A stretch of 64,000 bases of DNA from Candidatus Hartigia pinicola. GTDB taxonomy: Bacteria; Pseudomonadota; Gammaproteobacteria; Enterobacterales; Enterobacteriaceae. Both the position numbers and the translations under genes were made by a program. The notes below the pieces were generated by a model, which was not told where the DNA came from, made no database searches, and worked only from the letters and a program-made list of their open reading frames with translations. This document shows, one piece after another, positions 46,401 to 57,860 of the stretch (the stretch's first letter is position 1; each line of letters starts with the position of its first letter). The stretch lies in the NCBI GenBank assembly GCA_020541205.1, contig CP048208.1, forward strand, positions 1,674,001 through 1,738,000, given 5' to 3'.

Positions 46401-49400
46401 TTCTACGCATGGTCTGTATCACGTATACAGAATCGAATTATTAAAATAACACGGTGATAATAAATACTATATATGTGATTTTATATCTAATCGTTTTTCA
46501 TCAAACATTTCTTATTTTTAAAAGAAATATCAAAAATATAAAAAAATGTAAGATATCTTTAAATACTTATCTTTAAAAGATAATATAATATTACTAGATA
46601 ACGTTCAAATTTAATTTAATCTTTTATAAGTATCTATCTACAGATTATTCATTTCTTTAAAGTAATGTTAATTGTTGCACATTTCATCATATTCATACTG
46701 CATCACCCTGAATTGAATGTGTTACTCAGTGAAGATTATCTGTTTAAAATAATGATGTTATGACCTATATTATACTAAAAATAAAAAACAAAGTTATATT
46801 TTCCAATTAAAATAACCCGTTACTCTGTAAGATTTGATTTATCTAGTAAATAAAACAATGAGACGATCAAGAATAGAAAAGAAAATAAACAACTATAGCT
46901 ATATATATTGAAGAAAAATAATAATTAGCTCAATTAAAATTAATTCTGAAGTTATTAAAACATTGTGATACGATAAACAACACATTGTTTCTAACTATTT
47001 ATTGTTTTACCTCTTTAACCTCAAGTACTTCAAACTGATATTATAGCTTTATTGTTCTCGTAAAACTTTTTAATAGAGTTTTCTATGAAAATTAACACGT
47101 GACTATATTGAGATGCTTTATTACAGTTGTCTCATATTTAAGAAACGTGAATAGAAGTATAATAAGCACTTATCATAATTGATTTGTATACACTTTTAGT
47201 ATTAAATATAATAATTTTTATTTCATATACTAATGTAATCATTTTAATAAATAAAGAATAAAAATTAAAAAATAATTTTTGAATTTAGTATAAAGAATCA
47301 ATCTCTTTTCTAGAAAGATATGATTCCATTTCACTAAGTAAACTCTTAATTAAAGTTTGCACGCATTATATGAAAGAATTAATTTTTAAATTACTAGCAC
47401 GCATATATTAATAATAAAGTAAATTTATATTTTCTATTGTCTATAAGATATTCTTGATAATATTTACCTAAAATAAATGTATTATATATTAGAAAATACA
47501 AAAATCTTCAATAAGATTGATATATGAAATTTTAAGAAACCAAAATACAACGCACATAAGTACATCAATATTATAATCTTTAACGTATACTAAAATTAAT
47601 TGATAAAAATAGCTATAAAGCTATAAATTTCTCATCTATAATTAAGTGATAAATTTTCAACTCTCTAGTTTATAAACTTATAATATAGATTATATTTCAA
47701 TAAATTTAAGTGATCAGTCAGGTGTGTTAATCACAGCTCTCACCTCAATGAGAAAAGTTAGTAATTTCTTCATTATTCAATCATTATAAATGAAATGCAT
47801 TAAAAGTTTTTTCTACGGCTATAGAATTCTGAGTCACTGCATGTTCTGAAGAGATATAAAACTTTTAGCGAATAATAACAACACAGAAAATGCTATTTTA
47901 GGTTAATAAAATATTATAGAGAGAATACAACATTCAACACTGCATTATTTATTATAATCAAAATAAGTGAATGTTATTCTTAATTTTTATTAGTTTAACC
48001 ATACGTAAATACTGAAGTTAATACTATCTCTAGACATTGATAAAAGGTTAACGCTGTCTAAAAAATCACACAACCTTTGATAAGTGTTATAAATGACTTA
48101 AGTATAGATTATAGAGCATTTGCAGGTAGTCTATAATCTTTTATGCATGACAATTTTTAATACGGGTCGTAAACAATACTTACTTTTTGTGATTGATTCA
48201 CTGAGATGTAATTAGAAAATAGTCAATCGATAAATATTTAAAGCATCTAACTGATGTCAATACAAATGCTTATTTTAGTTAATTTTTTATCATTAGTCAC
48301 ACAAAGATCTTTCCCTATTTCTAATACAAAGAAATTAACATATTTTGCAGGTCTCTACTAAGACAGTATTATTAATATCATCCTTTAGGTTTGAAATATA
48401 ACTTGAATATATCGATCTAATATTCAACAAACGGTGTTTTATAGAAAGAAAATATTTGTCTTATTATTGATAATGTATTAATAAAGAGTTTAAATAGTTT
48501 AGATAAAATGCATTTCAAAAATTTTTTATGCTATGTCTCAAATAAAATATATCATTTAAAACAATCACTGTATCTAAAAACTGATTCAGAGTACTCTTTT
48601 TTTAATCAAACTCATCAATATAGCAACAAATATATATAAGAAAAAATTTGAATGCTTTCGACAGTTTTAGTACATGCATGATATTTTTAACGACTGAATT
48701 CATGTTCAATAAATCTTGCTTATAAAAATATCAAATATATAAATTTATTACGTTCATCTATCTTAATAATTTTAGTCAGTACATGATGCACAATATCCAT
48801 AATGTTTTAATCATATAAGAACACCATCTAGTAACATACCTTTTCATACAGAAAAGCTATTTTATATTGACTAAAAACTATTAAAATTTTTCTCTTGCTG
48901 ATTTGAGCAGTTAATTTCTAGCACTATATGGCGAAGATTTTAAGCGCACACCGATTATTCTTATAATCCTAGAAATATTTTTAACCACATCCACTTCTAT
49001 TTCATGAATCATATCAATATGTTAATATTTTTTATCTCAACTATCAAAATAATTATAATAACATTATCATGACTACTAAATTTTAACTTCTACAATTAAA
49101 TCTTTGAATTTTTTCTACAACAGACCTAACTATTCTTCTGAGAATTTTAAGAATTTCATTTTTAAATTTTGTTTTTAAAATTTATAATAATATTCTGTAG
49201 TCTTTTTTTTAGAATTACTTAAAATTACTACATCAATTTTCTCAGTAACACAAATTTTGTGTAATAAAACACAAGCGTACATACAAACTAGTTTTGCAAT
49301 AGCATATTCGTTGTTAGCAACTAAATAATTATAGTTTCATTTATTAAAATATTTTTAGATTTCTCTCATTATTTGTAGGATTTTTATCCTAAAACTGTAT

Positions 49401-50029
49401 GCATAAAAAATAAAAATTTACATAAGCAACGTCTTAATAAATCATAAATGATTTTTATTTAGACATGCGCCATCTGTATAGTAAACATAATGAAGATTAG
49501 CTGATTTTTTTAAGATATTTAAAGTAGAAGGCATTATCATATAAATATAACTTAGATACGGTGGACAGAAGTAATGTCCCTATAAAAAATTTCAATATAT
49601 TAATAAAAAAATTCAGTTACTTTTAATAGTGTAAATTTAAATATTTTTACTTGATTAATTATTGCTCACGCATTTTACTGTAGAGAAGTATTATTAAGCA
49701 TATACATTGCACTATATGTCTATTTTCTATTCCAGTTAGTCACATCACTATTAATGATATTAATATAGAAATAATATCAAACAAGCTTTAAATATTAGTT
49801 ATTAAATCTTAATAATTCATTAATTTTATTGTATCATTATGATAGTAATATATAATTTTCTCTTTATTAAAAACATTTTATAATTTTAAATTATCTTAAT
49901 TCTTTATTGTAGTAACTCACTATTTTCTACTTCTAAAAAATGTAATAACTGAACTGATATTTATTTATTATTTAATAATATTTAAAATACAATCCGATTC
50001 ATTACTTAATGTGGTAGTGCAATTATAGT

Positions 50030-51346
50030 TTATAAACAATGAAAATGTTTTTCATATGCACGCGCTTTCTCAGCATCATAATTCCGCTCCCATTTAGCAA
50101 TCACTAACACTGCAAGAGCATTGCCAATAACATTTAATGCAGTACGTGCCATATCTAGTATACGGTCAATTCCAGCAATAAAAGCTAATCCTTCAAGTGG
50201 GATACCTACGCTATCTAAAGTAGAAAGCAAAACAATAAAAGATACTCCAGGCACTCCTGCAATCCCTTTGGAAGTAATCATTAAAGTACATACTAAAATT
50301 ATCTCTCTCCAAATAGACAATTCAATATTATATAGTTGTGCAATAAAGATTGCAGCGATACTTTGATACAAAGTTGAACCATCGAGATTAAAAGAATAAC
50401 CAATTGGAATTACAAAGCTAGTTACTGATTTTGATGCTCCATATCTTTCCATTTTATCCATAATACGAGGTAATACAGTTTCGGAGCTTGCGGTTGAATA
50501 AGCTAATAGTAATTCTTCTTTCAAAATTTTCATTAAAGTGAAAATCTTAATTGTGAAGTAGCGTGCAACAAGCCCTAGTACCACGATTATAAAGAAAATA
50601 ATAGCACAATGAACTAAGAAAACTAATTTTAATAATGGTACTAATGATTCAAAACCAAAATTTGCTACAGTAAGAGCGATTAACGAAAACACTCCAATAG
50701 GCGCATACATCATAATAATATTAGTTACACGAAACATGGTTTCAGAAAATGCTTGTATTATATCTAGCAATGGTTGTTTTTTATTTTTTGATAATGCAGA
50801 AAGTCCTAAACCAAATATGATAGCAAAAAAAATAACAGGTAAAATATCACCACTAACCATGGCAGAAAAGACATTACTGGGAACCATAGTTAAAATAGTA
50901 TTAATAATTCCTGAAGGATGATTTTCAACTTCTTGGTTTATTTTTTCGTATGGTACTATATTAAACTGTGTTAGTTTTGACATATCAATACCAACGCCAG
51001 GCTGAAATATATTAGCAAAACTAATCCCGACAATTATAGCAATAGTAGTAATAAATTCAAAATAAACAATAGTTTTAAAACCTAACGATCCAAGTTTCTT
51101 CGTATTCCCTACACCAGCTACTCCAACAATAAGTGTTGAAATCACAATTGGAATAACGATCATTTTAATTAACTGAATAAATATTTGACCCGCAGGCGAC
51201 AAAAAATTTAATATTAACCAATTTTTATACTCAGCATTCTCATTAAGACATCCACCAACAATAACTCCTAAAATAAGTGCTAATAATATTTGCCAGCCTA
51301 GGCCAAACTTAAATAATTTCTTCGTCGAAGTATAGTTTGCAGTCAT
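50030..51346 (-). CDS. gltP: GltP, proton/glutamate-aspartate symporter
   Basis: GltP is an inner-membrane DAACS (SLC1-type) carrier that imports L-glutamate and L-aspartate with protons. The 438 residues (E. coli GltP 437) align throughout. Family motifs are complete: the serine-rich hairpin 1 tip STASSETVLP (285-294), GYSFNLDGSTLYQ (316-328), hairpin 2 SKGIAGVPGVSF (359-370) and the substrate-binding helix DRILDMARTALNVIGN (394-409), with D394, D398, R401 and N405. Several hydrophobic membrane segments precede them. AGAGAG on the minus strand at 51355-51360 serves as the ribosome binding site. It stands alone between large gaps. It suggests that glutamate or aspartate is taken from the host, an inference since I cannot see the rest of the metabolism. 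Confidence 0.96.
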   Translation of the reverse strand: MTANYTSTKKLFKFGLGWQILLALILGVIVGGCLNENAEYKNWLILNFLSPAGQIFIQLIKMIVIPIVISTLIVGVAGVGNTKKLGSLGFKTIVYFEFITTIAIIVGISFANIFQPGVGIDMSKLTQFNIVPYEKINQEVENHPSGIINTILTMVPSNVFSAMVSGDILPVIFFAIIFGLGLSALSKNKKQPLLDIIQAFSETMFRVTNIIMMYAPIGVFSLIALTVANFGFESLVPLLKLVFLVHCAIIFFIIVVLGLVARYFTIKIFTLMKILKEELLLAYSTASSETVLPRIMDKMERYGASKSVTSFVIPIGYSFNLDGSTLYQSIAAIFIAQLYNIELSIWREIILVCTLMITSKGIAGVPGVSFIVLLSTLDSVGIPLEGLAFIAGIDRILDMARTALNVIGNALAVLVIAKWERNYDAEKARAYEKHFHCL

Positions 51347-54300
51347 AATGCTATCTCTCTTGTATTAATAATTTTATATTTGTATTTTTATATCATAAAT
51401 TTTATATCGAATATTTGTTAAAACTATAGTTATTAGCTTAATACACTAAAATTGTTTCTATAAGTCCAGACTGAATAAAACTATGTATTTTGGCTTTGTA
51501 TGTAGTAATGATACAAAATTATCAAACATAACTTAGAAGTTTAAGCGATATTGTTCTATAACAATTCAACAATCACTGTTAATTGATTATTTGTATTATG
51601 TACTTTAATCATTAACAATAACATGAGAATTAAATAAATACTGTAATATAAATATATTATATAACTTAATAAAAATTAGTGTTTAGTAAAAAAGTACAAT
51701 ATAAAATAAAAATCTAAAAACATTATGCATGTAAAAACGCTACCCTTTAATATAACTTTACTCAAGAATGTCGTATACAATATTCTAAAAAAGATTTGAT
51801 AAATTATCATCTGATCTGATATTTACTTCAATAATTCTCTAAACAGCTAGGAAAACAATAGTAGCAATTAATATTATTCCATATACTACTCATGAGAAAA
51901 CTATAACAATTAACTCCTATTCTGCATTCTTTTAAAAAATCAAAAATATTTACTCACAATCCTTATTGCATGACTGATATTTTTATTTATTAACATTGTT
52001 ATCGATATTTATTTTACTATTTATTATGACAGATAAGGCATATTAATGATAATGAAACAAATAATTATAACCTTAATAAAAAACAACTACAATAATACTA
52101 ACATCTTAATTTTCGTATTAATTAACACACTTTATCAAATTATAACAAGCATATCTATTTGTCATCTTTATTAATTGTCTATATTAAATGCTAAATTTTT
52201 TATTCAATAACCATATAAAGATTTTTATCTCACTCAGTTTTATATACTTATTCTTTTCAGTCTATTTATTTTTAAGAAAATTGTAAACCTATATTTTCTC
52301 AAACAACTTCTTAATTATTAATTTCAAACTATTATAACTTTAGTAATTATCGATAAGTAATCAATATTATAATGTATAAAAATTTGGTGCATGCAATGGG
52401 ATCTATTCACTGCAATTAACCACTATAAGTTAAATAATAAAATTAACTTCAAACTTTTCATGAAATCAAGCGTAATAGAAAATTATTCTATACTATTGTA
52501 GTAAGTTTATTAAAGCATTTTGTTGTATTTTATTCATGAAAAGAATTGCTTATACTAGTGAATCGTTCCTATTCACTATAAAATGATCCATATTTTATAT
52601 TTAGCTATATGAATCAAGTTAATCAACATACCATAGGTAAATACAATGTTCTCACCCATAATGTTTTACATTAGAGAAAAAAGAACGACATTTTAAAAAT
52701 GTATACTAATTTTACCGTAATACATTTATTAGAGTATTAAACTTGTAATTATTAAACTAATGATCTAAATAATATGAGGATTTTACTGTGAAGTTTTATA
52801 ACTTTACGATGACAACAAGAATATTTTGTAAAATTATAAAACATGCACGTATGTTTTTTAAGATAATTGCAATGTTGCTAAAATTTCTTATAACATTAAA
52901 CGTAGTACACTAAATGATATAGTCAAAATAATGTACTTCTAAAAAAATTTATAGTTTTTATAAATCCATTTAATAAATTGTAAACAAATTATTGATCGTT
53001 GAAAATTGTTAACATGTATCTTAGACCTGTTATTTTACATAGAAAATATTTTACTTTACTGCAATTATGTTATTCTAATAAAAGCTAATAATGCTATTGA
53101 GAAGTATTATTTATTTAGTATTAGTATGAAACATTAATTGAAAATACTATTTTCTTAGTTAGCTCTAAGAATATTTCTTTTAATTATTCAATATTATAAT
53201 TAAATGAATTATTATCTATCGATATTATTAATATTATATCAATAGTTTAACATATGAAAAATTCCATCCTAGTAAATCACATAAAATGAGAATGAATTAT
53301 CGAACTTTCAAGCTAAAAATAAATCATAAAACTCATTCTTTTCAATATTAGGTCATAATAATCAATATAGCTAAAATTTAGTAATATACATAGTTTAATT
53401 GTAGTTTTTAAAAACTATTAAAACTAATTTCAATTCAAGTGCATTCAATTAAACTTTTCGCGTTTTAAAAAGATTGAAATTGTATGGCAAGGTTGATTAC
53501 AGAAAATAAATTAATCTTTTCTGCGAAAATAACGTCAAGAACATTCAATATACTTAAGAAAAAAGATGTATAGAACTTTAGATTTTATCACAAACAAAAA
53601 TGAATCCATTACTAAAACTATATATTAATATAAAATCACATACAGCTAGTTTTAGTTGTTTAACTGAAAGACTTTAGAAAACTAGTCCAATTCTCTAAAA
53701 AATAAATTTTATATAACAAGTTGATTACCTAAAGATATGCAAATATTAATTAAAAAATAACAAGCAACTCTCTTTGAGAGAAATAAATGACATAAGATTT
53801 TTATTTCTAGTAGAAAAATACTCATTTTAATCTACATTGTACTAAAATGTCAAAATTAATTTATTTATAAGTATTATATATAAATATTCGTCTAATATTA
53901 GACTTTTTATTAGATACTAATATTCCTATTTATAAAATATAGTATCATTCGAATGAAGTTTGACAACTAAATTAGAGATTGTTGAATACTTACATATATA
54001 CAGAAATATAAAAATCTTATTTACATTCATGTCCGCATATGTAAACTTTCAGTTTTCAAATAAAAAATTACATTTATTAAAATATTTTGTGATACATATT
54101 ATTACATTACTATAAACATCTTTCTTTTTAAAAAACACGTAAAATTATTAAATTTAAAAAATATAATTCTACTATTTAGCTATCACTCAATGAACCATAA
54201 GCATCACTAGATAAACTTAAAAAAAACCAAATGTCGCCCTTTTATCTTGAAAAATAGATTACCATACGCATTAACATTTTTTTATTTTCTAGCAATCTTT

Positions 54301-54544
54301 TGTACGAATAAGATTAATTTCTATAATTTCTCCTATGTATTTAAATATTCCTAAAAAAACCAAAGAATGTTTTCACCATCCTGAAAATCTGAGGTATTAT
54401 ATTAAACTTAATAAAATCAATTTTCACTAGATGATGCAGTGATAGAAACCTTTGAATACCAATACGCATTCAAAATCAGAATATAAATAAAATACCAAAT
54501 ACATAATAACAACATGCAATATCTTAGTATTTTAGAATTACAGT
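51347..54544. other. Gene-free A+T-rich spacer, gltP to apbE
   Basis: No gene is supportable in these 3.2 kb. A stem-loop with an 8-bp stem (TAGTGAAT at 52556-52563 and ATTCACTA at 52571-52578) is visible, at a quality expected by chance. The gltP promoter should lie near 51350-51450 on the minus strand but cannot be picked out. Confidence 0.65.
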
Positions 54545-55567
54545 TTATTTTTTTAAAAATTGTTTGAAGGCTTTAGAGTAATATTCTTTCAATCCATTTC
54601 CAGTTCTTACTATTACAAAAATAGGAATATCCATTTTTTCAGCAAACGTAACAGCATCAACAGCTCCTAGTACATTAAACGCTGTGGATAAACCATCAGC
54701 AATCATGCATTGTGAAGCAATGACAGTGATAGAAGCTAAATTGTGTTTAATCGGTATTCCTGTTTGAGGGTTAATAGTATGAGAGAAACGTATGCCATCT
54801 TGCTCAAAATAATTACGATAATCACCTGAAGTCGCAATAGACATATCACCAAGAGAAATAACTTTTTGTGCTATTTGACATAATTCATATGATATTGGTT
54901 TTTCAATTGCAATACGCCAAGGAATATCTTGGCCGTTTCTCCCTTTTGTACGAACCTCTCCACCTAGATTAACCATATAATTATTAATACTGATTGATTC
55001 TAAATATTCTGAAATAACATCAACACTATAACCCTTTGCTATAGACGAAAGATCAACATATAGCTGAGGAATTGTTTTAAACAAATTATTATTTTGAACA
55101 GAAAGTTTTTCAATACCAACCCAAGCGCGACACTTTGCTAATTTATCATGACTAGGAACTTTAGTTATACGACCATCAGGACCAAAACCCCATAAATTAA
55201 CAAAATGCCCAACTGTTATATCTAATGCCCCATTAGTAAGTTTGTTAATCTTAATTGACTCTTTAACAACCTTTGCAGTAGCTGCTGAAACAGGGAAGGG
55301 AATGTTCACCTTTTTGAATTGATTAAATTGACTGAGCTCAGAATCTTGACGGTAAGTAGACATTTGATGGTTAATTTCTTTTAAGAGATTATTAATTTCT
55401 AATTTAATATATTCTTGAGTAGGAGATAAAAAATTAGTGACATATTTAATAGAATAATAAGTTCCCATAGTCTGTCCTTGTAGGTTGACTTGTTTAGGTT
55501 CACTACAAGAAACTAATAAAAAAATTGCCGTAAAAAATATGACTGGGATTATTACTGTTTTTAGCAT
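54545..55567 (-). CDS. apbE: ApbE, FAD:protein FMN transferase (lipoprotein)
   Basis: ApbE attaches FMN from FAD to threonine residues of NqrB, NqrC or Rnf subunits in the periplasm. The protein has 340 residues (E. coli 351). The N-terminus is a lipoprotein signal peptide with a hydrophobic stretch and the lipobox LVSC, lipidated cysteine C21. Family motifs follow: GQTMGTYY (31-38), GALDITVG (113-120), DLSSIAKGY (172-180), NLGGEV (200-205), SGDYRNYF (247-254), HTINPQTG (263-270) and DGLSTA (291-296), the last carrying the Mg-binding aspartate. GAG on the minus strand at 55574-55576 is a plausible ribosome binding site seven bases upstream. In many Enterobacterales apbE follows the nqr operon; here it is alone, so its targets must be encoded elsewhere. 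Confidence 0.95.
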   Translation of the reverse strand: MLKTVIIPVIFFTAIFLLVSCSEPKQVNLQGQTMGTYYSIKYVTNFLSPTQEYIKLEINNLLKEINHQMSTYRQDSELSQFNQFKKVNIPFPVSAATAKVVKESIKINKLTNGALDITVGHFVNLWGFGPDGRITKVPSHDKLAKCRAWVGIEKLSVQNNNLFKTIPQLYVDLSSIAKGYSVDVISEYLESISINNYMVNLGGEVRTKGRNGQDIPWRIAIEKPISYELCQIAQKVISLGDMSIATSGDYRNYFEQDGIRFSHTINPQTGIPIKHNLASITVIASQCMIADGLSTAFNVLGAVDAVTFAEKMDIPIFVIVRTGNGLKEYYSKAFKQFLKK

Positions 55568-57470
55568 TATTATCTCAGTTATTCATCATCAGTAATAAGG
55601 AAGCATTGTATATAAAAATGAGTAAACACCTATCGAACTTACTCAACCACTGAAGTATTCAAATAAATATCTTTCCCTTTATATTAGAATCTTAACACAT
55701 CTTAATAATAGAATGTTTATAACAAGACATCATACCTATGTAAGTCAATGTTTTATGTTTTGAATAATCTTTAAAATAATTTCATATAACATTACATACA
55801 AACTTATCTATAATTATCTCAACGATTCTTTTAAATCCAATCACAAAATAGAACATGACAAGTAAATTTTCAAGAGTAAGTTGATTACAATTTTTTGTGC
55901 AGCACATTTCACCTTGCAAGCTTTTTGTATTTTTTAACAAGTAATGATTGTATATGTATTATTAACACTATAAACACATACGGAAGTTAATGTGGTCCAA
56001 AATATTTTAAGAAATTAAAACTTGATTACTTAGAAATATAAAACACAAATTCTAAAATACAATCGCTGTCTATAAGATCTTTTTTATATTTTCGTATATC
56101 CTAAAAATTGTTTATCAATGAAAAATACTAAGATACTGATTTAGAATAATTTTCTAGAAAAGTAATATTACTATACACAATTTAAAAAATAAACCTATTA
56201 AAATAAAACCAAAACTTTTAAATGATCACACTACAAACGTTAGTAGAAATTTATATTAGAAGAAATCAGAATATTAAAATAACTTTCCTGATGATTAATA
56301 CATAATACATTCATTATAAAAAATGTGGATAAACAAGAGAAAGAACTGATAAAAATAATATTCTTTACAAGCGTTCAGGATTAAAAATATGTTTTATAGA
56401 TAGTAACGTTTTACTTAATATAATTGCAGAAACAACTAAAAGTATCCAAAACAAAAAAGAATTTTAATAAGTTTGTAAGTAATACAAAATTACTTACTTA
56501 AATAAATAATATAAAACAATAGAAATAATACAAATAACAACATTTACACATCATACAAAATATACGCTTAGAACTATTTTGAAACAGCGTAACAGGAATA
56601 TACTATTATATTTCAATACAATCTCAAAACGAAGTTTAATCGTAAATTATGTGAGTTACAAAAACATAACTGCGTACAAATAACTTTCAAATCAGTTGAA
56701 TATCTTTTCATATTGCATTGTTAATATAGTATTTATTTCTACTTTTCATATAATGCAATACTAATAGGCATTTTATAAAAAATAATATTGTTAATTTCCA
56801 CAGCTGTATTAATAAGACAATTATTGTATTAAAGGATCTAGATATTGTTTATTTAATAATTTCTTTTTGATATCTAATTTTACTTGAACTTGACCAGAAA
56901 GTAACACGCACCCTCAAACACAAAGCATCTTTCAATAGAATCTTAAAAACATTATAAAATCCAAACACCTGTAATATTTAATATAATCGATAACGATGAG
57001 TAAGAATTTAAATTATTATCTCTTTATAAACATGAAATATATACACTGCACTGATAGTGTTATTTTAGAAACGTACGCATGTATACCATCATAACTACTA
57101 ATACAGTACCACTGTATCATTTAATTAGTTTCATTGGTCATAAAGTAAAGATAATTCTCTAAAAAAATTTAAAAAACAACATAAAATCTATAATGATTTA
57201 TTAAGTCATAGCTATCTGTTGCCTAGATAGCAGGAGATTTTATTTCTAATATTTAAGTAACATATAATTTCAATCTCTCCCTACTTAGTTGAATACACAT
57301 TAAAATTGATTCTAAATAATAAAATTTTATACATTAACTTTACTCAACATATAAAAAGCATAAAGTAAAAAAATATTTTAACCATGTAAAATTTATTCTT
57401 GTTCTCTTACATATTCCCCTTAGATAATTGAAAAATAGTTGAGGAACTCATTTCTTTTTAGTTTTATAGA
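55568..57470. other. Gene-free A+T-rich spacer, apbE to regulator gene
   Basis: No gene is supportable in these 1.9 kb. It holds a single perfect match to the DnaA box (TGTGGATAA at 56324-56332) without companions, so it is not an origin. A stem-loop is listed separately at 57211-57231. The stretch 56881-56935 is slightly richer in G+C but unidentified. Confidence 0.65.
57211..57231. other. Stem-loop downstream of the regulator gene
   Basis: GCTATCT (57211-57217) pairs perfectly with AGATAGC (57225-57231) around GTTGCCT, with three G:C pairs. It lies about 240 bases past the stop of the minus-strand regulator gene. On that strand no U-tract follows, so a terminator role is doubtful. Confidence 0.35.
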
Positions 57471-57860
57471 TTATTCAGAATTACAAAAAATTACATGTAG
57501 AGGTTCTTTCATATCTAAATCAATACTTTGATTATTCTGCCTAAAATCGTATGGTGTGATACCATATTCTTTACGAAACATATAAGTAAAATGTGATTGC
57601 GATCCAAACCCAAAGTCTAATGCTATATCAAAGATAGATCGATTGCTATTTCTTAAAAGGTTAACAGCACTGGATAATCTACGTCGACGAATGTATTTTC
57701 CTAGTGACATTCCTGTCACTGATTTAAAAATTTTTTGCATATGCCAGAGTGAATACCCTGAATAAGTAGCAAGCTCTTCTAAAAGAATCACACGACCTAA
57801 ATGTTCTTCAATTAATTTACTCAAAGCATAGACAAGTGCTAAATAGTTATCTTGTGGCAT
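57471..57860 (-). CDS. AraC-family regulator of the MarA/SoxS/Rob type
   Basis: This is a small 129-residue protein made almost only of the AraC-type DNA-binding domain with two helix-turn-helix motifs, like MarA (127) and SoxS (107). The first spans about 27-48 (LLEELATYSGYSLWHMQKIFKS), joined by the linker helix with GKYIRRRRLSSAVNLLR. The second spans about 75-97 (SIFDIALDFGFGSQSHFTYMFRK) and is followed by the family ending YGITPYDFR. In this subfamily such proteins bind marbox sites and activate stress, efflux and redox genes. The last 20 residues are not conserved. It could be a true MarA/SoxS homologue or a Rob shortened to its DNA-binding half; I cannot decide. The ribosome binding site is weak. 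No partner gene such as soxR or marR is nearby. Confidence 0.9.
   Translation of the reverse strand: MPQDNYLALVYALSKLIEEHLGRVILLEELATYSGYSLWHMQKIFKSVTGMSLGKYIRRRRLSSAVNLLRNSNRSIFDIALDFGFGSQSHFTYMFRKEYGITPYDFRQNNQSIDLDMKEPLHVIFCNSE

Larger units (their letters stand above)
32993..50029. other. 17 kb gene-free A+T-rich region, sbcB to gltP
   Basis: No gene can be supported in these 17,037 bases. Open frames of 60-73 residues near 34413, 35298, 40349, 40695 and 45226 show no family features and match what chance would give. The region holds small tandem repeats (36628, 38506, 41494), a 14-bp palindrome at 33778 and a cluster of stem-loops at 43185-43431. Slightly more G+C-rich patches occur near 45060-45420 and 46080-46190 and may be gene relics, but I could not identify them. 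Confidence 0.7.

Noticed and set aside
56324-56332. Perfect DnaA box (TGTGGATAA on plus)
   Set aside because: A single box with no companions, no DUE pattern and no dnaA, gidA or dnaN nearby. One such 9-mer can occur by chance.
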